In this document: positions 9,496-16,563 of the stretch, piece by piece
Position numbering within the stretch: position 1 is the stretch's first letter
Layout: each line of letters begins with the position of its first letter
NCBI RefSeq assembly: GCF_026672275.1
Contig: NZ_JANQCD010000002.1
Coordinates: forward strand, 186,001 to 250,000
Reading direction: 5' to 3'
Length of the DNA stretch: 64,000 bases
Source: Marinifilum sp. D737
GTDB lineage: Bacteria; Bacteroidota; Bacteroidia; Bacteroidales; Marinifilaceae
Translations under genes and position numbers: made by a program
Notes under the pieces: generated by a model
What the model was told of the DNA's origin: nothing
The model's database searches: none
The model's input: only the letters and a program-made list of their open reading frames with translations

Positions 9496-10346
9496 ATCTT
9501 ATCCGATATTAAATAATAATATACATCTTCTAAATCAACTGGTAAAACCGAAAAACTCATAGTTTGCTGCTTAATCAAATTAAGCGAATCGACATCATCA
9601 GGTTTTAATAGAAATACAATATTTGATTTTGTTTTGTAGGAAAAAGATGTTACTCCTTTAATCTCCTCGCTAGCATGAATAATTATCTTTTTAGAAAATT
9701 GGGTCGAGTTAATTAATTCTCTAACAGCACATGGTTTATTAATTATTTTTCCTTTATAAATGAACACTATTTTTGTTGCATAATGGACCGCTTCTTCCCA
9801 TGTGTGCGTTGAAAATAGTATCGTTCTATTATTCATACAAAAGATATTTTCCCAAATATGCTTTCTTACTAATGGATCCAGTTCTGATGTAGGCTCATCT
9901 AATAGCAAAAGGTTAGGATTGTGCAAAGTACTAATAAGAACAGCAACTCTCTTTTTTTCCCCTTTAGATAGCGTATGCATAAAATTATTTTCAATACGAT
10001 TCAAGTCTAAAGTTTCATATATAATTTTAGGAATTTCTGCTATTTTATAAATGGACATCACATAATTAATAAGCTCTTTTACTTTGAGCCAAGGAAATAG
10101 AGTTATATTATCCCATAATACTCCAGTATCTTTTTTTATTAAATTAAACGATTTTGAATTATCAAAAACAACATTTCCAGAACTTGGATTTATCAAATTC
10201 GTTATAATTTCAAATAATGTTGTTTTTCCTGCTCCATTATCTCCTAATAAAGCTAAGATATCTCCATCGTTTAATTCAAATGACACATCATTAAGAATCT
10301 GTTTTCCTGCGATATTAAGATTGATATGATCAATTTTCAGTTTCAT
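9492..10346 (-). CDS. ABC transporter ATP-binding protein of the TOMM exporter
   Basis: Complete ABC ATPase. In the numbering of the longest frame (start 10364) Walker A is GDNGAGKTT (residues 41-49), the signature is LSKGE (132-136), Walker B is LLLLDEP (152-158) and the switch histidine is in STHTWEE (His187). A C-terminal extension of about 80 residues follows the core, as in CcmA-type exporters. The start at 10346 (MKLKIDHINL) is preferred because the domain begins there; the alternative ATG at 10364 adds six residues. Overlaps the end of the SagB-like gene and, by 4 bp, the permease gene. Confidence 0.9.
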   Translation of the reverse strand: MKLKIDHINLNIAGKQILNDVSFELNDGDILALLGDNGAGKTTLFEIITNLINPSSGNVVFDNSKSFNLIKKDTGVLWDNITLFPWLKVKELINYVMSIYKIAEIPKIIYETLDLNRIENNFMHTLSKGEKKRVAVLISTLHNPNLLLLDEPTSELDPLVRKHIWENIFCMNNRTILFSTHTWEEAVHYATKIVFIYKGKIINKPCAVRELINSTQFSKKIIIHASEEIKGVTSFSYKTKSNIVFLLKPDDVDSLNLIKQQTMSFSVLPVDLEDVYYYLISDKI

Positions 10347-11205
10347 CTTTTGTATTTTTTCCAATGACTATAACACCCTGTATGCTCTCCAATACTCCAT
10401 CGGCTCTAATTAACTTATTAAGTTCATTATCTATAAAACTTCCAATCATACATGATGATAATCCTATGGCTTCACTAATTAAGGAGATATTTTGTGAAAC
10501 AAAACCAACTTCCTGTAAAATAAACCTATACCCTCTTTCTCCATATTTCATTAAAATTCTTTGAACAACAGAAGATATCAAGATTATACAACTACAATTT
10601 TGTAAATCTACATTAGGCTCTGCATATATAATCCTTCTAAGATCTTCCAAATGATCCTTTTCATCTAATGACTCCAATATATTTATATCTGGTCGGTAAT
10701 GGTAAAATCCTTTAGACAACTGACCTTTGTTTACATAAACATATAATTCCAAAGGATATAAAGCTCCCCCTGATGGCACTGCCCTATAAGACCAAATCCC
10801 ATCTTCTCCCTTTATGTTTCTCTCTTTCGTAATTCCATAACTGTAAAACAGAAGTTGATATAATTCATTAACCGATATAGGATAATCATCATATTCTCGC
10901 CCACTCCTCCTATTTTTGATTACTTCAAAAATGTCTTTTGAAAATGCGAAAGTATTTTCGTAATCTTTTAACGAAATCGTTTTACTTGTTGGAAAGCATT
11001 TATAAGGTTGAGCAGCTCTTTTTAAGATATAAGGATTTGAAAATTTACCAATTTCTTCCCCTTGTTTTATCAAGGAAAACCTAGATAATTTAGAATTTTC
11101 ATGATAAAGCAAAGCACATAAATTTTCAATACTTCTTAGGTTTTGAAAAGAACCATCAATTTGATTGACTACTTCTCTATAATTTTTACTTTTAGATGTT
11201 TTCAT
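10330..11205 (-). CDS. SagB-type nitroreductase-fold dehydrogenase (azoline to azole oxidation)
   Basis: FMN-dependent oxidase of the SagB/ThcOx family; in TOMM pathways it oxidises thiazolines and oxazolines to aromatic azoles. 291 residues. The FMN-binding entry motif KNRRSGREYDDYPIS is at about residues 98-111 and the second nitroreductase-fold motif RAVPSGGALYPLELYVYV at 141-158. A helical N-terminal extension of about 90 residues precedes the core, typical of SagB proteins. It sits 10 bp after the YcaO gene and overlaps the ATPase gene, in a fixed TOMM gene order, which makes this assignment stronger than the fold alone would. Confidence 0.87.
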   Translation of the reverse strand: MKTSKSKNYREVVNQIDGSFQNLRSIENLCALLYHENSKLSRFSLIKQGEEIGKFSNPYILKRAAQPYKCFPTSKTISLKDYENTFAFSKDIFEVIKNRRSGREYDDYPISVNELYQLLFYSYGITKERNIKGEDGIWSYRAVPSGGALYPLELYVYVNKGQLSKGFYHYRPDINILESLDEKDHLEDLRRIIYAEPNVDLQNCSCIILISSVVQRILMKYGERGYRFILQEVGFVSQNISLISEAIGLSSCMIGSFIDNELNKLIRADGVLESIQGVIVIGKNTKDETEN

Positions 11206-11215
11206 ATATAGACTT

Positions 11216-12520
11216 TTAAGGAAATGGGTGAGGAAATTTATTTAAATCATCATATGAATTACTTTTATATCCCATAATTTCAGGAACCTCATACAATCTT
11301 TTCCCTCCGAGAAAATATAATGGATAAGCACCTCCCATTTGTAATAACTGAGGAATAATAACCCTTATGCAATAATAACCTACCTGGTTTGCATCCGGAG
11401 TAGTTATATCTTTCACAAGAACATTATAGTTCTTCTGCTTCATACTATGTACAATGCTTGTAATAATCTTAATATCACTTCTAGTTTCTTTTTCTTGAAA
11501 ATCAATTGTAATAGATGGTTTTGCACTCCTCCAATTATCTAAAACTGATTGTAATTCTGGACGCTTTAAGTATATTATTGAATGATCTTCAAAACTTAAC
11601 AGTTCGTTGAAATCCTCACTTGGTTTCCAATCTTTACGTTCCCCCAACATATACCTGAAGTAAGGTACAGACTGACTTATTTCCAGTATTACTTTCTTTA
11701 GAGCTTCGTTATGAGTACTACGACTAGCAGTACCAATAGCAACAAATTTACCATATTCTGATTCTCCAAAACAAAAACCTAAAACAGTAGGCACCTTTAA
11801 ATCATAGGTTATATCAAAAAAATGAAATTCATATTTTGAGGGAAAAGTTTCATCCAAAAAACTTTGAATTGCATCATCAATAATTATTTTGGGTGTAACT
11901 AATTTTTGATGCCAAGTTATTACAAAAGCATCCCTTTCTATAATTTCATATAAAGCAGTTAATATTGCTTTATAAAAATTCGTATGAGCTGCTAATCCGG
12001 TTGAAGTGCCAGACAATATCCATTTATCTTCAATAGTCCAAGGAAGATATATAAATGCGGCAGGACAATAGGTATCATCTCCATTGGTTAAGTCATAACA
12101 TTTATCCCAATACAAATTAATTTTTTCATCAAAGGGATATATCTTATATTTTTTCTCTCTGAAAGAAGAATACTGTTTTTGGTGAAATAAACTAAACTCT
12201 GAAGGAGCAATAGCTTTACAAGTAAGATCTTTATAATTTGATCTGACCATTTTTGATAAGTTATAAAAAGCAGGGCAGTATCTTTCTATAGTTTCTCCTA
12301 TTGTACCCATAAAAGATTCATAGACATTAAAATTACATCCACTACTCCTACCTTCATACTTCTCTCCATTCAACTTTGTTGAATCACATGGAAAAACACC
12401 ATAATTAATCGACATAGGATCACTAGCTTGCCTTGGGAGTTTTAGTAAACTGTGTAAAATGCCCATGCGAGGAGAAATAACTTTTTGAGATTTCATAAAT
12501 GAACCACTAATGTTAGCCAT
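11216..12520 (-). CDS. YcaO-domain cyclodehydratase (TOMM D protein)
   Basis: ATP-dependent cyclodehydratase that converts Cys/Ser/Thr of the precursor into azoline rings. 434 residues. YcaO ATP/Mg-binding signatures are visible: GTIGETIERY (about 72-81) and TGLAAHTNFYKA followed by ALYEIIERDA (about 174-198), with conserved glutamates in both. The protein ends FPHPFP, i.e. the PxPxP tail (residues 430-434) that azoline-forming YcaO enzymes use at the active site; this marks it as a genuine TOMM enzyme and not a housekeeping YcaO. It is separate from its E1-like partner (3-bp gap upstream), so the enzyme is a split C/D type. Confidence 0.92.
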   Translation of the reverse strand: MANISGSFMKSQKVISPRMGILHSLLKLPRQASDPMSINYGVFPCDSTKLNGEKYEGRSSGCNFNVYESFMGTIGETIERYCPAFYNLSKMVRSNYKDLTCKAIAPSEFSLFHQKQYSSFREKKYKIYPFDEKINLYWDKCYDLTNGDDTYCPAAFIYLPWTIEDKWILSGTSTGLAAHTNFYKAILTALYEIIERDAFVITWHQKLVTPKIIIDDAIQSFLDETFPSKYEFHFFDITYDLKVPTVLGFCFGESEYGKFVAIGTASRSTHNEALKKVILEISQSVPYFRYMLGERKDWKPSEDFNELLSFEDHSIIYLKRPELQSVLDNWRSAKPSITIDFQEKETRSDIKIITSIVHSMKQKNYNVLVKDITTPDANQVGYYCIRVIIPQLLQMGGAYPLYFLGGKRLYEVPEIMGYKSNSYDDLNKFPHPFP

Positions 12521-12523
12521 ATT

Positions 12524-13513
12524 CTATGATTTTAGAGTTATAGATTCTAACCATGGAGACGTATTATAGTCCAAAATTGGATTACACTTGTAGCATATTG
12601 GAGCTTTCAAAAAATTGTGCTTTGAGAATTGATAATTTTGAGAATTAAAAATCAAACTTGCTCGCCATGTTTCTGGAGGATACCACCCGCCTAAATATTT
12701 AGATATATCCATTACAACTATATTGGCTATTATGTCTTTTATAGGTTCTGAAACAACATCTGGTTTCGCCATTTTTCTATTTTCTCTAAGATAGTTTTCA
12801 TACACCTTTGTATAGGAAAAAAACTCATCATTACTTCTAACTCTATTCCTGTAGCATTCATAACAACCAGAATCCTGTCCATGAAAAATAGGACCTATAC
12901 TATAATTAACCGGATCAATCAAGCCATCAATAAGTAACCAAGGGCAATTTAAGCTAAGGGCAATGTCATTAACTTGCTCCATTAAATAAGGATCCCATAC
13001 TGAAGAGTCAACGATCAAAAAATCATTCTCAGATATTATTTTTTTTATCTCACTTTCATCCACTTTTCCATCTAAATTTCTTATCGAAACTTCTTTATAT
13101 TTAGATAGCAAAGCCTTTTCTTTAATTTTTACTCCTAATTCCTTCTCTCCAATAAATCCAATTTTTATTTCAGATAACGATTTATACTCTTCATTAAGCC
13201 AAGGCAAAAAGTCAGTTTCATTTTTTAATATTTCTGAACTTTCTTCAAGATTATCTGAATTCAAAATTGAAACTGCATACAACTCTTGTATTACATCAAG
13301 AATTTTGGAATAGGGAAATTTTGAAATTAATTTTCGTTGAATTTGTTGAAATGTATAAAAATCTTTTTTCTCATATAGATCAATAATATTCTTGAAAATT
13401 AATTCTTTTTCATCATCTATAAAGCTTATTGTTATAGCATCACTCTTGGTTCTTACTTGATAAACATTATTTTCGTTATCATAAAAAATATCATACCCCC
13501 CTTTTAATGACAT
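12524..13513 (-). CDS. E1-like SagC-type leader-binding partner of the cyclodehydratase
   Basis: 329 residues. The N-terminal 90 or so residues look like a small beta/winged-helix region (GGYDIFYDNENNVYQV...), where the RiPP recognition element usually lies. A degenerate Rossmann strand-loop (KIGFIGEKELG, 116-126) follows. Two zinc-type pairs CYEC (217-220) and CYKC (307-310) are the tetra-cysteine set of ThiF/E1-like TOMM proteins. Such proteins bind the precursor leader and stimulate the YcaO enzyme but do not adenylate. First enzyme gene after the precursor; the next gene is the YcaO gene. The family assignment rests on motifs plus context; overall identity to known SagC proteins cannot be measured here. 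Confidence 0.85.
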   Translation of the reverse strand: MSLKGGYDIFYDNENNVYQVRTKSDAITISFIDDEKELIFKNIIDLYEKKDFYTFQQIQRKLISKFPYSKILDVIQELYAVSILNSDNLEESSEILKNETDFLPWLNEEYKSLSEIKIGFIGEKELGVKIKEKALLSKYKEVSIRNLDGKVDESEIKKIISENDFLIVDSSVWDPYLMEQVNDIALSLNCPWLLIDGLIDPVNYSIGPIFHGQDSGCYECYRNRVRSNDEFFSYTKVYENYLRENRKMAKPDVVSEPIKDIIANIVVMDISKYLGGWYPPETWRASLIFNSQNYQFSKHNFLKAPICYKCNPILDYNTSPWLESITLKS

Positions 13514-13598
13514 AATATGTGTTATAAATGAAATAAAATTGATATAAGTTTATATTGTATTTACATGAAATATCCTATTGGCAATACTCTGAAATTAT

Positions 13599-13672
13599 GA
13601 AAAAAAGAAGTCAAAAAACTCTAATTAAAGAACATATAGTCACAATCTCTAAGGAAAAACTTTTGACTTCTT
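13599..13672 (-). terminator. Terminator-like hairpin between precursor and enzyme genes
   Basis: On the minus strand a perfect 12-bp inverted repeat (plus-strand arms 13605-13616 AAGAAGTCAAAA and 13661-13672 TTTTGACTTCTT) encloses 44 nt and is followed directly by five U residues. It lies 12 bp after the precursor stop and about 90 bp before the E1-like gene. A leaky terminator here would give much more precursor than enzyme mRNA, as is known for other RiPP operons. The long loop makes efficiency uncertain. Confidence 0.6.
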
Positions 13673-13683
13673 CTAAATAAACT

Positions 13684-13797
13684 CTATGATGCACAGCAAC
13701 AACAGCAGGTATTGCAATTGCAACAACAACATAAAGAAATAGCTGAAGCTGCAGCTGCGGCAAGCATAGAATTTGCAACTAATCTTTCTACTTTCAT
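13684..13797 (-). CDS. TOMM precursor peptide, streptolysin S-like, cysteine-rich core
   Basis: A 37-residue peptide too short for usual gene callers. Its ATG ends at 13797 and its TAG is at 13684-13686. The leader is MKVERLVANSMLAAAAASAIS (about 21 residues, quoted by its key parts MKVERLVANSM and the alanine run), with candidate cleavage after Ala residues. The core is SLCCCCNCNTCCCCCAS: ten cysteines plus Thr and Ser as possible ring-forming residues. The block of contiguous cysteines split by a short polar spacer resembles the core of streptolysin S (SagA) and clostridiolysin. It stands directly upstream of the E1-like, YcaO and SagB genes on the same strand. No Shine-Dalgarno sequence is seen. 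The chemical product and activity (cytolysin, metal chelator or antibacterial) are unknown. Confidence 0.88.
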   Translation of the reverse strand: MKVERLVANSMLAAAAASAISLCCCCNCNTCCCCCAS

Positions 13798-13905
13798 AAC
13801 GCCATAAGATTAAATTAATATATTTGCAAGCGCTGACTCCTTGCTTGCTTAAGGATACTTCCTTCTGAGTAATTTTGATTTTTAATTATTAACATTATAA
13901 TTCGT

Positions 13906-14115
13906 TTTAGGTTTCCAATTATTCTATTTAGGCATTTTAAGATTCCCTTTGGGTTCGGAATAAAAAATATGAGCTTTCAAAAAAACAATTTGGGTTTGCA
14001 ATCGTATATTTTGCCTTGTCCGAACTAAACACTTCTATAAATAAGCTTACTATTTCTATTCAGAACCTAAACGCTTCTATTGGCTATCCTTCTACTTCTA
14101 TCAAAAACCCAATAA
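13906..14115. repeat. 21-bp-periodic repeat array upstream of the TOMM precursor
   Basis: Two short motifs recur at 21-bp steps. TTTAGG/TTTGGG is at 13906, 13927, 13948 and 13989, with a variant TTTGCC at 14010. CTTCTAT/TTTCTAT is at 14032, 14053, 14074 and 14095, exactly 21 bp apart. The array fills most of the 332-bp gap between the precursor and the next gene. Possible meanings are a cooperative array of regulator sites two helical turns apart (LytTR-type direct repeats have this period), phased curved DNA, or a decaying minisatellite that once coded for a seven-residue repeat (the plus frame reads NTSINKL, TISIQNL, NASIGYP, STSIKNP). No choice can be made from the sequence alone. Confidence 0.7.
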
Positions 14116-14129
14116 CACAATTTGAGAAC

Positions 14130-14621
14130 TTATTCCTGCTCACCAGTTTGTTCTTCTCCAACCTTTTTTGTTCGGCTAAAAAATTGTTTCAATTCATTGC
14201 GCTTGGATTCAAAACCAGAAGCCGAAGTACCAACTTTATAGTTAGTGTAAGCATAATCATCCAAAGATGCCTGGTAGTTGTCGTAATCATGCAAAGTTTT
14301 TGCATTCCTTACACCTGTTAATAAGTTTTCTAATCGAGCAATAATTCCCTCCAAAACAGTACGACTATTAAAGTCTTTTGTAAACTCATCCCAATCTACA
14401 TCAGGGCTTTTTAAGGCTGGTTGGTTTATTGCATAATCGTTCACCTTATTTACAAGCAATTTATTTTGCTCACTTATGCTACCATACTTTCTACGTTCAT
14501 CACTTGATAAATTACTTAATATGGCTACCAATGTGGTTTCCAAACTTCCCAAATTTGTATTTATAGTCTCTATTTGCTCTGCACTTAAATGAGTGCTATT
14601 CAAATTTTTTAACGTACTCAT
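14130..14621 (-). CDS. Conserved-looking hypothetical protein next to GG-leader peptide
   Basis: 163 residues, not recognised. Soluble, largely helical and charged, with no signal peptide or membrane segment. The C-terminal third is lysine/glutamate-rich (KQFFSRTKKVGEEQTGEQE). It begins 16 bp after the stop of the double-glycine peptide gene, so both are probably one transcript. Might be an immunity or accessory protein for that peptide, or an unrelated cytosolic protein; there is no motif to decide. Confidence 0.6.
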   Translation of the reverse strand: MSTLKNLNSTHLSAEQIETINTNLGSLETTLVAILSNLSSDERRKYGSISEQNKLLVNKVNDYAINQPALKSPDVDWDEFTKDFNSRTVLEGIIARLENLLTGVRNAKTLHDYDNYQASLDDYAYTNYKVGTSASGFESKRNELKQFFSRTKKVGEEQTGEQE

Positions 14622-14637
14622 ATTTTTAGGCTTATAA

Positions 14638-14784
14638 TTAAATGTAAAGAACTCTTATATATACTTTGGTAGGTTTTCCAAGAATTATAACTACAATATA
14701 ATTTCTTTCGTCTCCACCTTTTAATAAGGATAATTCGTTTTTACCAAGCTTCTCAATTGCTCTACTATTGTTTAAGGTTTTCAT
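14638..14784 (-). CDS. Small peptide with double-glycine leader (bacteriocin/RiPP-like precursor)
   Basis: 48 residues from the ATG ending at 14784. The leader MKTLNNSRAIEKLGKNELS continues LLKGG, giving the ELSxLKGG pattern with the Gly-Gly at residues 23-24. This is the class recognised by C39-peptidase ABC transporters in Bacteroidota. The predicted mature part is 24 residues (DERNYIVVIILGKPTKVYIRVLYI in two pieces: DERNYIVVIILG and KPTKVYIRVLYI), hydrophobic and basic with no Cys. A longer frame starts at 14877 but the extra 31 residues would bury the leader, so the internal start is preferred. No C39 transporter gene is nearby. Confidence 0.65.
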   Translation of the reverse strand: MKTLNNSRAIEKLGKNELSLLKGGDERNYIVVIILGKPTKVYIRVLYI

Positions 14785-14890
14785 CGTTTTGCATTTTAAG
14801 TGAACTAAAAACAAATGGTTTTCCCTCTTTAAAATTAAAACATAAAAACCTATAAAAACGAATAGCTTTCTAATCAAAACGCTTACTTTC

Positions 14891-15043
14891 GATGAGAAAC
14901 CTCACCTGTTTTTGATGAGAAAACTTTCAAAAATTCAGAGAAAAAACAGTGTAGGTAAGAGAAGCATCACTTTTGACAGGCAGTAGTTATACTCTACCAA
15001 TTCTAATCAGTTGATGAGAATAACATGTAGAATTTGATGAGAA
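14891..15043. promoter_or_regulatory. Two pairs of GATGAGAA direct repeats in a divergent promoter region
   Basis: GATGAGAA occurs at 14891, 14914, 15013 and 15036. Within each pair the spacing is exactly 23 bp (about two helical turns) and all four copies face the same way. One pair lies upstream of the double-glycine peptide gene (minus strand), the other upstream of the histidine kinase gene (plus strand). This is the layout expected for binding of the adjacent OmpR-type response regulator at both promoters; binding is inferred. Confidence 0.6.
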
Positions 15044-15139
15044 AAGTATTGAATTTTTTTTTGTAAATTATGTAATTTAGAATGAATCTAACAAAAAAAA
15101 CATTTCTTTTTACAAAAAAAGAGGCATACCTTTACTTTA

Positions 15140-16549
15140 ATGAAAATTAAACTGTTTCATAGGATAGGTGTGGTAATGATATTTGCTCTTGCAATGCTTG
15201 TTTTCTCGCAAGTTATTTGGTTACAGCAGCAAATAGAACAGGAAAAACAAGCTTTCAGGTTAACACTGGAAAATAGTTTGGAAAGTATGTTAAACTTCCA
15301 TGCGCTGCAAGGCTATATTATACCTGATCCTCAAAAGCCCAATACTACCACAATTGTCATTGAAGTGACAACAACAGAAGAAATAGATAAAGATACTACA
15401 CACCAATTGGGACGCTATGAAATCAGCACAAAAAAATACACTGCAAATCTTTCTTTACATAAGGTTCTTGAAGCAGCTTACTCAGACATCAGTTTAGCAA
15501 AGAAAAAAATACAATTAAAAGTTATCGATTCTTTGTTTCGAAATAATTTTACAGAGCTGGAATACATCAAATTTTACGACATGCAGCTTTCGGAGAATGA
15601 TGTAATGATTGATGCCTTGTACCAAACAAAAAATGCAATTCCGAAAAATGCTGCAAATACAATTCACATTAGCATTCCATTGGGAACAAAAGGAGTTTAT
15701 GTATTTACGGCCAATTTCCAACTACAAATAATACCTTTTCTGCGTTTAATGTTCTACTCTTTAAGTATTTCCGTATTAGCTATTATCCTGGTTTCCTTTT
15801 TTATGCTATGGTTGCTACTAAAATTGCAACAAAAGGCAAAGCAAGTGCAATGGCGCGAACAAGCTGTTAGCGGCGTTGTACACGATTTAAAATCACCCAT
15901 ATCGTTCACATATACTTTTTTGGATTACCTGAGCAGTAAAGAAGAATTGGCGCCAATGCAAAGCCTATTGAGCAATGCGAGTGCTAACATCTCGAAACTA
16001 AATGGTAAAATAGAATTGATTTTAACCTTATTCCGTGGAAAGCATCAAAAAATAGTCATGAAGGCTGAGAACTATCCTCTTGCCTTAAAATGTAAAGAAA
16101 TACTATCAGAATTGAATGTAATCTATCAAGAGAAACAAGCAAAATTTGATGTAAATATTTCTCAAGACCTAAATTTAATGGTAGATCCTTTGTATTTTGA
16201 AATGGCATTACGCAACCTAATAGACAATGCTTTTAAATATTCGGATACACCAGCTAAAATTGATATTTCAACAAAAACTGATAAAAAGAAATTTCACATT
16301 TACATTAAAGATTCTGGTAATGGTATTCCTAAAAACGAGCAGAAAAAAATCTTTAGTGAATTTTACCGTTCCGATAATATTACAAAAGGGCATGGCATTG
16401 GTTTATCCTTTAGCAAGAAAGTTATTAAAGCCCACAAGGGAAAAATTTCATTGCAAAGTAAAATTGACGAGGGCAGCACTTTTTGTATTGAATTACCAAT
16501 AAAAATAATAAAGAAAATTACTAAAATTCAATATTCAAGGCATAACTGA
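15140..16549 (+). CDS. Two-transmembrane sensor histidine kinase
   Basis: 469 residues. Membrane segments are at about 9-29 and 200-228, enclosing a periplasmic sensor region of about 170 residues. The HisKA box is VVHDLKSPISF with phospho-acceptor His248. The ATPase domain has NLIDNAFKYSD (N box), DSGNGIP (G1) and GHGIGLSFSKK (G2). The response regulator follows 14 bp downstream, so they form one operon (RprXY-like arrangement of Bacteroidota). The last codons and stop fall in an ATAACTGATAACTGA repeat shared with the etfB-etfA gap. Divergent from the double-glycine peptide gene; the input signal is unknown. Confidence 0.9.
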   Translation: MKIKLFHRIGVVMIFALAMLVFSQVIWLQQQIEQEKQAFRLTLENSLESMLNFHALQGYIIPDPQKPNTTTIVIEVTTTEEIDKDTTHQLGRYEISTKKYTANLSLHKVLEAAYSDISLAKKKIQLKVIDSLFRNNFTELEYIKFYDMQLSENDVMIDALYQTKNAIPKNAANTIHISIPLGTKGVYVFTANFQLQIIPFLRLMFYSLSISVLAIILVSFFMLWLLLKLQQKAKQVQWREQAVSGVVHDLKSPISFTYTFLDYLSSKEELAPMQSLLSNASANISKLNGKIELILTLFRGKHQKIVMKAENYPLALKCKEILSELNVIYQEKQAKFDVNISQDLNLMVDPLYFEMALRNLIDNAFKYSDTPAKIDISTKTDKKKFHIYIKDSGNGIPKNEQKKIFSEFYRSDNITKGHGIGLSFSKKVIKAHKGKISLQSKIDEGSTFCIELPIKIIKKITKIQYSRHN

Positions 16550-16563
16550 TAACTGACAATATC

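Noticed and set aside
14016-14321. Plus-strand 101-residue frame with a heptad-like start (NTSINKL, TISIQNL)
   Set aside because: It starts at a TTG inside the 21-bp array and runs antisense into the coding minus-strand gene at 14130-14621. The repeat may be a relic of a coding heptad repeat but the frame as a gene is not supported.
14638-14877. 79-residue version of the double-glycine peptide
   Set aside because: The extra N-terminal 31 residues are hydrophobic and would place the leader motif in the middle of the chain; the internal ATG at 14784 gives a standard leader.
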